Origin: JAAYYM01 sp964483395
Lineage (GTDB): Bacteria > Bacillota > Clostridia > Lachnospirales > Lachnospiraceae
Length of the DNA: 50,602 nucleotides
Assembly: GCA_964483395.1 (NCBI GenBank)
Contig: CAZABT010000005.1
Coordinates: 1-50,602 of the forward strand
Reading direction: 5' to 3'
This document shows, in pieces, positions 15,697 to 25,100 of this stretch. The notes under the pieces are model-generated. The model had not been told where the DNA came from. It ran no database searches and saw only the letters and a program-made list of their open reading frames with translations. Both the position numbers and the translations under genes were made by a program. How positions within the stretch are numbered: the stretch's first letter is position 1; each line of letters starts with the position of its first letter.

Positions 15697-16845
15697 ATGA
15701 AAAGAATAGCAGTATTAGGGTCTACCGGTTCCATCGGTACGCAGACGCTTGAAATAGTAAGGGAAAACAAGGATTTGGAGATTGTTGCACTGGCTGCAGG
15801 CAGAAGTGTCGATTTGATGGAGCAGCAAATCAGGGAATTTGCACCGAAAATTGCTGCCCTTTGGGATGCCGAGGCGGCGGCAGCATTGCGGATTAAGGTA
15901 GCAGATCTCCCGGTTAAAGTATACTCAGGCATGGAAGGAATGCTCGCGATTGCGGTTATGGAGGAAGCTGATATTCTGGTAACAGCGATTGTCGGTATGA
16001 TTGGTATACGTCCTACCATAGCGGCTATTGAAGCAGGTAAGGATATTGCACTGGCAAATAAGGAAACTCTGGTAACAGCGGGACATATCATTATGCCGCT
16101 TGCGAAAAAGCATGGAGTGTCCATATTACCGGTTGACAGTGAACACAGTGCTATATTTCAGTCGCTGAACGGTGAGGATCGAGCCAAGGCAGAAAAAATC
16201 CTGCTGACAGCATCGGGCGGTCCTTTTCGCGGAAAGACTTATGAGGAACTGAAGAACATGAAGGTAGAGGATGCCCTCAGACATCCGAACTGGTCCATGG
16301 GACAGAAGATTACCATTGATTCGGCAACACTTGTCAATAAGGGTCTGGAGGTCATGGAAGCCAAATGGCTTTTTGACATGGATCTGGATCGTATACAGGT
16401 AGTGGTGCATCCACAGAGCATCATTCACTCTATGGTACAGTATGTCGATGGAGCAATTATTGCCCAGCTTGGTATGCCGGATATGAAGCTGCCGATTCTG
16501 TATGCGCTGTACTATCCGAATCGGATGCCATTGGGAGAGAAGCGGGTCGATTTTTTTAAATTGCATAGTATGACCTTTGAGGCGCCGGATACAAAGACCT
16601 TCCGAGGTCTTCAGCTTGCCTATGATGCGGCAACAGCAGGCGGTTCCATGCCTACGGTCTATAATGCAGCCAATGAGAAGGCAGTTGGTTTGTTTTTGCA
16701 GCGAAAGATAGACTTTTTGACGATACCTGAGATGATTGAGGCAGCCATGGCGGAGCATAAGGTCATAGCAGAGCCTGACGTAGACGAAATATTAGCTGCG
16801 GAAGCAGCAGCCTATGAAATGATTGAGAGCAGGTGGCATTTGTGA
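15697..16845 (+). CDS. dxr: 1-deoxy-D-xylulose 5-phosphate reductoisomerase
   Basis: Dxr (IspC) converts DXP to 2-C-methyl-D-erythritol 4-phosphate with NADPH, the committed step of the MEP isoprenoid pathway. The 382-residue protein has the NADPH-binding GSTGSIGTQTL (8-18), NKETLVTAG, the metal/substrate segment PVDSEHSAIFQ, SGGPFRG, and the C-terminal NAANE segment. Its length is normal. It is part of the same pathway as ispG in this cluster. The last 4 nt of the gene overlap the GTG start of rseP. Confidence 0.96.
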   Translation: MKRIAVLGSTGSIGTQTLEIVRENKDLEIVALAAGRSVDLMEQQIREFAPKIAALWDAEAAAALRIKVADLPVKVYSGMEGMLAIAVMEEADILVTAIVGMIGIRPTIAAIEAGKDIALANKETLVTAGHIIMPLAKKHGVSILPVDSEHSAIFQSLNGEDRAKAEKILLTASGGPFRGKTYEELKNMKVEDALRHPNWSMGQKITIDSATLVNKGLEVMEAKWLFDMDLDRIQVVVHPQSIIHSMVQYVDGAIIAQLGMPDMKLPILYALYYPNRMPLGEKRVDFFKLHSMTFEAPDTKTFRGLQLAYDAATAGGSMPTVYNAANEKAVGLFLQRKIDFLTIPEMIEAAMAEHKVIAEPDVDEILAAEAAAYEMIESRWHL

Positions 16846-17879
16846 AGATAGTAATTGCAATTATTATGTTTTGTGTGATTGTGATCGCACATGAATTCGG
16901 ACATTTTTTTGTGGCAAAAATGAATGGAATCGCAGTAAAGGAATTTTCCATCGGCTTTGGCCCGTCGTTGCTCAGTTATACAAAAAACGGAACGAAGTAT
17001 GCTTTGAACTTGATTCCGTTCGGTGGGGCGTGTATTTTTGATGATGATGAGCCTGAGAATGCATCAGAAAACTCTTTCCTAAAGGCCAGTGTGTGGGCAA
17101 GGATTGCAACGATCATTGCTGGGCCGATGTTTAATTTTTTGCTTGCATTTATCATGTCATTGTTTATTGTGAATTCGGCGGGATATGATCCGGCCGCTAT
17201 TATAGAGGTGCAGAAGGGCTCTGCGGCAGAGACGGCGGGGCTGGAGGCAGGAGATGTGATCGTGAAAATGGGTCACGAGAATATCAAACTGTACAGAGAA
17301 GTTGTCATTTACTCTTTTGTAAATCAGAATAGACCGGTAGAAATAACCTATGAGCGAAACGGCGAGAAATATCAGACAACACTTACACAGTCCTATGATG
17401 AGTCAACTAATAGATATTATTATGGGATTACAGGCGGCCAATATGTAAAGGATGGTTCACCGTTAAAGGTGATACAGTATAGTGTATATGAGGTTCGCTA
17501 TTGGGTTAAGACAACGATCAAGAGTTTGGGTATGCTCGTTCAGGGCAAGGTCGGTAAGGATGATGTTATGGGGCCTGTAGGCATCACACAGATGGTAGGA
17601 GATGTATATGAGGAGGCAGAGCCTGCAGGGGTGTCTGCAATTATATTATCCATGCTGGACATTGCGATTCTGATTTCGGCCAATCTGGGCGTTATGAATC
17701 TGTTGCCATTGCCGGCGCTGGACGGAGGTCGTCTCGTCTTTCTGGTCATTGAGGCGGTCAGACGAAAGCCAATCAGCCCGGAGAAGGAAGGAATGGTTCA
17801 TTTTGTTGGTTTTGCGCTGCTGATGGTACTGATGGTGTTCGTAATGTACAATGATATTATGCGGCTTTTTCAGAAATAG
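16842..17879 (+). CDS. rseP: RIP metalloprotease RseP (site-2 protease)
   Basis: This intramembrane zinc protease cleaves membrane-embedded anti-sigma factors and signal-peptide remnants. The 345-residue protein has HEFGH (17-21) in the first helix, a PDZ domain at about 105-190 (GSAAETAGLEAGDVIVKMG) and the second active-site motif NLLPLPALDGGRL near 286-298. The start is read as GTG 16842, which overlaps the dxr stop by 4 nt. AGCAGGTGG lies upstream and the product then begins like other family members. An in-frame GTG at 16833 is possible but lies on the SD. A perfect 16-bp duplication spans its stop codon. Confidence 0.94.
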   Translation: MKIVIAIIMFCVIVIAHEFGHFFVAKMNGIAVKEFSIGFGPSLLSYTKNGTKYALNLIPFGGACIFDDDEPENASENSFLKASVWARIATIIAGPMFNFLLAFIMSLFIVNSAGYDPAAIIEVQKGSAAETAGLEAGDVIVKMGHENIKLYREVVIYSFVNQNRPVEITYERNGEKYQTTLTQSYDESTNRYYYGITGGQYVKDGSPLKVIQYSVYEVRYWVKTTIKSLGMLVQGKVGKDDVMGPVGITQMVGDVYEEAEPAGVSAIILSMLDIAILISANLGVMNLLPLPALDGGRLVFLVIEAVRRKPISPEKEGMVHFVGFALLMVLMVFVMYNDIMRLFQK

Positions 17880-17895
17880 GCTTTTTCAGAAATAG
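17864..17895 (+). repeat. Perfect 16-bp tandem duplication across the rseP stop codon
   Basis: GCTTTTTCAGAAATAG occurs at 17864-17879 (ending in the TAG stop of rseP) and again directly at 17880-17895. It adds no coding sequence because the first copy already contains the stop. Confidence 0.95.
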
Positions 17896-17914
17896 AAATC
17901 TTCATGTTGACATC

Positions 17915-17960
17915 AAATATGAATTAGTATACCATTATGGGTATCTAATTCATATTTTTT
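17915..17960 (+). terminator. Strong intrinsic terminator after rseP
   Basis: ATATGAATTAG pairs with CTAATTCATAT, and inside it ATACC pairs with GGTAT (one bulged T). A T-rich tract follows from 17955. It separates the pyrH-rseP block from the kinase gene, so ispG and polC downstream need other transcription or read-through. Confidence 0.88.
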
Positions 17961-18040
17961 ATTTTACAAATCAATTGGCTGTTTCAGCCGAAAATTCATT
18001 GGAACATACTGCATAAGGAAAGGAGGCTTATAGGAGAGGA

Positions 18041-19795
18041 GTGTCTTTGATTGGTAGAGTGCTGGGAGAAAATTACCGGATTTTGCGTGCGCTCGGGTAT
18101 GGAGCAAACGGCGCTGTTTATTTGGCAACAGATCTGCGGGAGCATCGAAAACGGGCTGTTAAGCAAATTATGGGACATCACTCTGTGGAGGCAGAATTGC
18201 TGCAGCACCTAAGACATGAGCATATTGTACAGGTCATCGAGCTGCTGACTGAGGAGGACGAAAGCTATCTGGTGTGCGAATACATAGCCGGTATGACACT
18301 TGAGCAGGCAGCGCATGAATATAGTGAGCTGAATGAACAGCAGGTGCTTATGTGGGGGATTGAGCTTGCCGAGGCATTGATTTATCTGCACGACAGAGAG
18401 AACCCCGTAGTACATCGGGACATTAAGCCCGGAAATATCATGATTACGAAAGAACAAAAGCTAAAATTGATTGACTTTGGGATTGCAGAGGAACTATGTG
18501 CGCAGAACGGAAGTTCGGAGCAGACAAAGTGGTCGGCTTATGGCTCTGTCGGCTTTGCCGCACCTGAGCAGTATGGTGACCGGTCAGGAAAATTGCATAA
18601 ACAAATAGATACCAGAACAGATATTTACGCGGTCGGAAAAACTCTTGCATATGTCGTGGCACAGCGACAGCTCAGAATCGGGATAGGGCTGCATTTGATC
18701 ATACACAGATGTACAATGCAGTCTGCAGAACGCAGATTTAGAACAGCGAAGCAACTAAGGAGGGCATTGCAGCTTGTTCTCGCAGTCGGATATCCAAGGA
18801 GCAGGAGGATTTTGTTTCTGTTAGGTTTAGGAGTGGCTCTATGTCTGAGTCTGTATGTTGCTATGAGTTCTAAATTACCGCTTGGAATATCGGATGGCTA
18901 TGGAACGGTGGAAGACATACGGGAAAATGATAAGCTGCAAACGAACATGCGGGAGACTGCCGGGACGGCAGAGGGAGCAACAGCTCTGCAGGGGACCGAT
19001 GTGGCAGCAGAGCGAAGATTGCCAGAAATTGAGACAGAACGGTTCTGGGACAGTTATGCAGAACTGCGTGTGTATATGCAGGATATCAAAGGGTGTTATG
19101 ATGCAGCGAAGCCATCTGCGGCTAAATACAATGGACTGTATGAACTGAGTTGTATGTGTGTTCCGTTTGCAGAAACTGAGGAGGAGGCGGCCGCGGAATT
19201 GTTTACACTTTTGGGCGCTGGGTATGCGGAACTTGAAAAGTATGCGGTGTATGAAAAAAAGCCGGGTATGAGCGAGGGCGAGTATCAGGAATTGTTCGGA
19301 CGATATTGTCGTCTGCTCTTTTTTCAATACAGGATACTGGGACAGCAGAAGCTGCAGCAGAATCCACAACAGTCAACAGAGGAGCTGGCTATGGCGGTAG
19401 AATATGGAGAGAGGGCATATATGCTGTATGCAGGAGAGGACGGGGAGCAGGCGGTACTGCTGTGTGATTTGGGACGTGTATATAGACAGTTGAACAGGGA
19501 TGAAGAAGCATTGTCCTGCTATCGTAGAGGCGTGCAGGAGCTGGAGTACATACCGGAGGAATTGTATCTTGCGTATCTCGAATTATTGCTGCACATTGCA
19601 GAGCAGAACAAGAATGGTGAAAATGCAAATTCCAGTGCCGCAAAGCAGAATATAGTGAAGAATCCGGAAGATATCAGGCAGGAATTACTGGAGGTTTATG
19701 AACAGGCAGCAAAGCTTGAATCAGTCGTGCGACATGTAAGGTTTGAGCAGATTCGGCTGCAAATGGAGCAGATAATGGAGGAGGAAATGGATTGA
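18041..19795 (+). CDS. Transmembrane Ser/Thr protein kinase with extracytoplasmic helical domain
   Basis: This 584-residue protein has a complete Hanks-type kinase domain at about 10-240: GYGANGAVYLA glycine loop, AVKQI lysine, HRDIKPGNIM catalytic loop, DFGIA and APEQY. A transmembrane segment follows (about 255-276) and a C-terminal region of about 300 residues outside the membrane with TPR-like helices (for example DLGRVYRQLNRDEEALSCYRRG). It has no PASTA repeats, unlike PrkC/PknB. The start is GTG 18041 or TTG 18047, both after AGGAGAGGAG. The last 4 nt overlap the TTG start of the next gene, which encodes a surface protein. The pair is a likely functional unit. Its target is unknown. Confidence 0.88.
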   Translation: MSLIGRVLGENYRILRALGYGANGAVYLATDLREHRKRAVKQIMGHHSVEAELLQHLRHEHIVQVIELLTEEDESYLVCEYIAGMTLEQAAHEYSELNEQQVLMWGIELAEALIYLHDRENPVVHRDIKPGNIMITKEQKLKLIDFGIAEELCAQNGSSEQTKWSAYGSVGFAAPEQYGDRSGKLHKQIDTRTDIYAVGKTLAYVVAQRQLRIGIGLHLIIHRCTMQSAERRFRTAKQLRRALQLVLAVGYPRSRRILFLLGLGVALCLSLYVAMSSKLPLGISDGYGTVEDIRENDKLQTNMRETAGTAEGATALQGTDVAAERRLPEIETERFWDSYAELRVYMQDIKGCYDAAKPSAAKYNGLYELSCMCVPFAETEEEAAAELFTLLGAGYAELEKYAVYEKKPGMSEGEYQELFGRYCRLLFFQYRILGQQKLQQNPQQSTEELAMAVEYGERAYMLYAGEDGEQAVLLCDLGRVYRQLNRDEEALSCYRRGVQELEYIPEELYLAYLELLLHIAEQNKNGENANSSAAKQNIVKNPEDIRQELLEVYEQAAKLESVVRHVRFEQIRLQMEQIMEEEMD

Positions 19796-20985
19796 AGAAA
19801 TGTATAGAAGTGATCAGTTTGGTTTTGGAAATGTCGATGCTGCTGTTACTGCCGTTTGGTGTAACTGATGTGAGTGGCTTTGAGAGCCGGGAAACAAAAT
19901 GTGCAGCAGCGGGATTTGGGAACAAAAATGAGGAAGATGTACAAGAAGCTGCCAAGAATCAGGTCAGCGAAAATGAAATCCATGGCAGTCAGGCCGATGG
20001 ACAAGGAGTTGCTGAAAGTCAAGTCAGCGAAAATGAAATCCATGGCAGTCAGGCCGATGGACAAGGAGCTGCTGAAAGTCAAGTCAGCGAAAATGAGATC
20101 TATGACGGTCAAGCCGATGAAAATGGGGCTGTCGAAAATCAAGTCAGCGGAAATGTAATCGGAGGTGATCAGAGGCATGACAGTAATCTGTGCAAAGACC
20201 AGCCAAAAGGAACATATACGGAGAGAGACGCAGCAAAGGAAAAAAGCAAAGGGAAATCGAGCACAGAAGATTACATAGAAGATTACACAGAAGATTACAT
20301 AGAAGGAGCTGCTGCGGACAAACTCTTAGATGGGATGGATTTGGAAGCAAAACAGGAACCATATGCAAGTATACTGCTTTCCGTACAGGATTTACTTCCA
20401 ACAGTTTCAAAGGAACATCAAAAGCTTGGAGCGATAGATGGAAAAACGAAAAAAACGGAAGAGCATGCAGAAGAAGCAGCTACGTCCGATGCAGAGAATC
20501 AACCTCATTTAGAGGAAGACCCCCCCAAGAAGTCTGAACACGGAGGGCGTCCGGCATTGATTGAATATATCAGTCAGATAGACAAGACCTTTCAAACAGA
20601 ATTTTCCATTCCAAAGGCTGTCGCTCAGTACATCAAGGATAAGACTGCTACCATTTATAGAATTTATGTCAACCAAGAGCTTTTTGATGAAGAGGAGGTT
20701 ATTTGTGAATCAGGGAAGTACGTGGTCTCGGTGGAAGCAATCAATGAAGATGGAAATGTGGAGGTCGATACCGCAGAATTTATCATTCCAAAGGTGATCG
20801 AGGATGCAAGGATTCCATTACAGAGGGAGGCTGTCCTTATGGAGCGGTCTGATCACGTAAAGGATATATGGAATACGAAGCATAAAATATTCATGGGCGG
20901 AATGTGCCTGTTATGCGGTGCTTTGACAGCGGGGATATTGATTTTACGGGCTTTGCGTCGTATTGACAGAAAAAAGTGCACATGA
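19792..20985 (+). CDS. Repeat-bearing membrane-anchored surface protein of unknown function
   Basis: No family is recognised with confidence. The 397-residue product starts at TTG 19792 (GGAGGAGG at 19777-19784, 7-nt spacer). It has an N-terminal hydrophobic segment (about 8-24), three-and-a-half 20-residue repeats beginning QVSENEIHGSQADGQG (57-123), and an acidic EDY-repeat patch (TEDYIEDYTEDYIEG). A beta-rich region follows (about 255-325, ATIYRIYVNQELFDEEEVICESGKYVVSVEA) that reads like a bacterial Ig-like fold, and a C-terminal membrane helix (about 366-388) with a basic tail. It would sit mostly outside the cell, anchored by the C-terminus. The 4-nt overlap with the kinase gene implies coupled translation and possibly a shared complex. 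Confidence 0.75.
   Translation: MKKCIEVISLVLEMSMLLLLPFGVTDVSGFESRETKCAAAGFGNKNEEDVQEAAKNQVSENEIHGSQADGQGVAESQVSENEIHGSQADGQGAAESQVSENEIYDGQADENGAVENQVSGNVIGGDQRHDSNLCKDQPKGTYTERDAAKEKSKGKSSTEDYIEDYTEDYIEGAAADKLLDGMDLEAKQEPYASILLSVQDLLPTVSKEHQKLGAIDGKTKKTEEHAEEAATSDAENQPHLEEDPPKKSEHGGRPALIEYISQIDKTFQTEFSIPKAVAQYIKDKTATIYRIYVNQELFDEEEVICESGKYVVSVEAINEDGNVEVDTAEFIIPKVIEDARIPLQREAVLMERSDHVKDIWNTKHKIFMGGMCLLCGALTAGILILRALRRIDRKKCT
19960..20160 (+). repeat. 60-bp in-frame tandem repeats in the surface protein
   Basis: Units begin at 19960, 20020 and 20080, with a partial fourth at 20140. The first two are nearly identical at the DNA level and later ones diverge. Because the period is a multiple of three, copy number can change without breaking the frame. 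Confidence 0.93.
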
Positions 20986-21014
20986 TAAATTAGTCATAGT
21001 AAGTAAAGAGGCGG

Positions 21015-21042
21015 CGCAGACAGATAATGGACTCTGTCTGCG
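21015..21042 (+). other. Perfect hairpin in the ispG leader
   Basis: CGCAGACAGA (21015-21024) pairs with TCTGTCTGCG (21033-21042), ten perfect pairs around an 8-nt loop. It lies 24 nt upstream of ispG. No T-run follows, so it is not an intrinsic terminator. It could be an RNA stability or processing element. Confidence 0.6.
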
Positions 21043-21066
21043 GCTGCACCGGAAAAGAGGAATTAT

Positions 21067-22122
21067 ATGTATCGTGATCATACGAAGCAGATTCAAATCG
21101 GTAATCGCACCATCGGAGGCGGCGGTCCGATTTTGATACAATCTATGACAAATACAAGAACTGAGGATGTTGCTGCGACAGTTGCACAGATTAAACGTCT
21201 GGAAGCGGCAGGCTGTGATATTGTGAGGTCTACCGTTCCGACCGAGGAGGCTGCGCTGGCAATCCGCGAGATCAAGAAGCAGATCAGTATACCGCTTGTT
21301 GCAGATGTTCATTTTGATTATAAGCTGGCAATTGCAGCAATTGAAAGCGGTGCTGATAAAATCCGTATCAATCCTGGAAACATCGGAGGTATGGATAGGG
21401 TAGCGGCAGTTGTCAATGCGGCAAGGGAAAGGAATATTCCAATCCGAGTCGGTGTGAACAGCGGTTCGTTAGAAAAGGAATACTTAGAAAAATATCATGG
21501 GGTAACGGCAGAGGGTATTGTAGAGAGTGCACTTGGCAAGGTACATATGATTGAAGAACTTGGATATGACAATTTGGTGGTATCCATTAAATCCTCAGAC
21601 GTGATGATGTGTGTTCGCGCACATGAATTGCTTGCACCTCAAACAGATTATCCGCTGCATGTTGGAATTACGGAATCGGGAACCGTGCAGTCAGGTAATA
21701 TCAAGTCTGCAGTTGGGTTAGGAATTATATTGAATCAGGGCATCGGAGATACAATCCGCGTATCACTGACAGGTGATCCAGTGGAGGAAATCAAGTCTGC
21801 CAAGCTGATACTGAGGACACTTGGTCTGCGCAAGGGCGGTATTGAGGTAGTATCCTGTCCCACATGCGGAAGAACACGAATTGATTTGATTTCCCTGGCA
21901 AATGAGGTAGAGAAAATGACTGCAGAGTTTGACCTGGATATTAAGGTGGCTGTCATGGGCTGTGTCGTGAACGGACCGGGAGAAGGCAGGGAAGCAGATA
22001 TTGGAATTGCCGGAGGAATCGGTGAAGGACTTTTGATGAAGAAGGGTGAAATTATTCGCAAGGTTCCGGAGGCAGATTTGCTGCAGACCTTACGTGCGGA
22101 ATTGCAAAATTGGAGCGATTAA
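21067..22122 (+). CDS. ispG: (E)-4-hydroxy-3-methylbut-2-enyl-diphosphate synthase
   Basis: IspG reduces the cyclic MEcPP intermediate to HMBPP, the penultimate MEP-pathway step, with a 4Fe-4S cluster. The 351-residue protein has an N-terminal TIM-barrel (IQSMTNTRTEDVAAT, DIVRSTVP, PLVADVHFDYKLA). The cluster ligands are in SCPTCGRTR (C264, C267) and MGCVVNGPGEG (C299). The length matches the bacterial short form. AAAGAGGA upstream supports ATG 21067. polC starts directly after its stop codon. Confidence 0.96.
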   Translation: MYRDHTKQIQIGNRTIGGGGPILIQSMTNTRTEDVAATVAQIKRLEAAGCDIVRSTVPTEEAALAIREIKKQISIPLVADVHFDYKLAIAAIESGADKIRINPGNIGGMDRVAAVVNAARERNIPIRVGVNSGSLEKEYLEKYHGVTAEGIVESALGKVHMIEELGYDNLVVSIKSSDVMMCVRAHELLAPQTDYPLHVGITESGTVQSGNIKSAVGLGIILNQGIGDTIRVSLTGDPVEEIKSAKLILRTLGLRKGGIEVVSCPTCGRTRIDLISLANEVEKMTAEFDLDIKVAVMGCVVNGPGEGREADIGIAGGIGEGLLMKKGEIIRKVPEADLLQTLRAELQNWSD

Positions 22123-25100
22123 ATGGCAAAGTCATTTTTTGAGGTATTTGTAACGCTAAAACTGAATCCGGAGTTGACAGAGTTGTTTGCTGGTGCACTG
22201 GTGGAACGTGTTGTATCCACAAGCCGCAAGGACATTCTAAAGATCTATTTAAAGAGTGATCATCTGATCTCCAAGCAGAGCATACATACAGTAGAACGGG
22301 AAATTAAAAACCAGTTATTTTCCAATGCCAAAATGCAGGTGAAGATGATGGAGCATTTCAACCTGTCCAGTATGTATACGGCTGAAAATCTGATGGATGC
22401 ATACGGAGAAAGCATTCGCATGGAATTGAAGGATTACAATCATTTTGATTATAATCTCTTTTATCATGCATCATTTGAATATCCGGAGGATCAGGTTATG
22501 CAGCTGATCATAGAGGACACCATCATTGCCCAAAAGCGTTCTGCTGAGCTGCACAGAGTGCTGGATCAGATGATCAATGAGCGTTGTGGTCTGCAGATTG
22601 ATATTCGCATTTCTTATAAAAGCGCAGTACCAAGCAAGGCACGTGCCAATGCTGCCTTTAAAATGCAGGAGCAGGTAGCAGCAATTGCTGCCAGAGCAAG
22701 TGGTGAAGAGAATGAAGGGCATAATACGGAAGCAGGCGAAATAGTGGCCGCTGCAGACAAGGCAGCACCGGAAGAAAAGAAGCAGCAGGGAGGCTTTACC
22801 AAGAAGGGCAGTTATGATAAAAAATCCGGAAACAGTTTTCAGAAGCGGGGCGGTGGCCCCTACAGGCGCTCTGATAATCCAGATGTGATATATGGGCGTG
22901 ATTTTGAGGATGATGTGATACCGATTGATCAGATTCTCGGTGAAATCGGAGAGGTGACAATCCGAGGTGAAATCATTCGTGTTGAGTATCGTGAACTTAG
23001 GAATGAGAAGTTTCTTGTAACCTTTGATATAACGGATTTTACGGATACAATTTCCGCAAAGATATTTATTCAGCCGGAGGTTAAGGCGGAACTGACAGAT
23101 AAGCTGAAGGAAGGCGCATTTATTAAGATTAAGGGTGTGGCCAATCTGGACAGCTTTTCCAAGGAACTGATGCTGGGATACATTGTTGGAATTATGACGA
23201 TACCGGATTTTACGACCAGCCGAATGGATAATAGTCCACAGAAGCGTGTGGAACTGCATTGCCATACGAAGATGAGCGATATGGATGGTGTCAGTGAAGT
23301 CTCTGATTTGATTAAGCGTGCCAAAAAATGGGGACATAAAGCAATCGCGGTGACAGATCATGGTGTTGTGCAGGCCTTTCCGGATGCGTTGCATACATTG
23401 GATAAGATCAACAAGGGTGATGAAAACGACATCAAGGTTATTTATGGCATGGAAGGCTATTTGGTGGATGACCTCAAGGACATTGTGGTAAATCCGGCAG
23501 ACAGGACAATGCAGGATACCTTTGTCGTATTTGATTTGGAGACGACCGGGTTTTCACCCTTTAAGAATAGAATTATAGAGATTGGAGCAGTTAAGGTACA
23601 GGCTGGCAAGGTGCTGGACAAGTTTTCTTATTTCGTCAATCCTGAAGTACCGATTCCGTTTCGGATTGAAAATCTGACCGGTATCAGTGATGCTATGGTA
23701 AAGGATGCAGACACAATTGAAACGGTTCTTCCGGAATTTCTGGAGTTTATAGGTGATGCAGTTTTAGTTGCACACAATGCATCCTTTGATATGAGCTTTT
23801 TGGAACATAATGCGTTTCTTGTGGGGTTAGAGCGAGAGTTTACTTCGGTGGATACAGTTGGCTTGGCCAGAGTGCTGCTTCCGAATATATCAAAATATAA
23901 GCTTGATCATGTGGCAAAGGAACTGAAAATTTCACTGGAGAATCATCATAGGGCAGTTGATGATGCCGGAGCTACGGCTGAAATATTTCTGCGATTCGGC
24001 ACAATGCTGGCAGAGCAGAATATTATGACGCTGCAGGAGGTTAACCAGCTTGGAAGTACATCGGTTCAGACAGTCATGAAGCTCCCGAGCTATCATGTGA
24101 TTTTGCTTGCTAAAAATGAGACGGGGCGTGTAAATCTGTATCGTTTGGTATCCATGTCGCATTTGAAGTATTATCATATGCGTCCGCGTATTCCAAAGAG
24201 TATTCTTGCAAAATACCGTGAAGGGCTGATAATTGGCTCAGCCTGTGAGCAGGGAGAACTGTACCGTGCCATTTTGGAGGGGAAACCGGATGCGGATATT
24301 GCACGTATTGTGAACTTTTATGATTATTTGGAGATACAGCCGCTTGGAAACAATGCGTTTTTGCTACGGGATGAGAAGTCGTCCGTTAATTCTATTGAGG
24401 ATATTCAGGAAATTAATCGAAAAATAGTGAACCTCGGAGAGCAGTTTAAGAAACCTGTCGTTGCAACGTGTGATGTGCATTTTATGGATCCTGAGGATGA
24501 GATTTACCGCCGCATCATCATGGCGGGCAAGGGCTTTAAGGATGCAGATGAACAGGCACCGCTTTATTTAAGGACGACAGAGGAGATGCTGGCAGAGTTT
24601 GAATATCTGGGAAGTGATAAGGCAGAAGAAGTTGTCATCACCAATACCAACTTGATTAATGATATGGTTGAGAAAATCTCACCTGTTCGTCCGGATAAAT
24701 GTCCGCCTGTCATTGAGAATTCCGATAAGACCTTGACAGATATGTGTTATAAGAGAGCACATGAAATGTATGGAGAGGATTTGCCGGTACAGGTTACGGA
24801 AAGACTGGAAAAAGAGCTGCATTCCATCATTACAAATGGGTTTGCGGTTATGTATATGATTGCACAGAAGCTGGTGCATAAATCCAATGAGGATGGCTAT
24901 CTGGTAGGCTCGCGTGGTTCCGTTGGTTCTTCCTTTGTGGCAACAATGTCGGGTATTACGGAGGTCAATCCGTTATCGCCGCATTATTATTGTGCAAAGT
25001 GTCATTATGCAGATTTTACGTCAGATGAAGTGCGTGCCTATGCGGGCAAGGCGGGGTGCGATATGCCGGACAAGCTGTGCCCGGAGTGCGGAGAGCCGCT

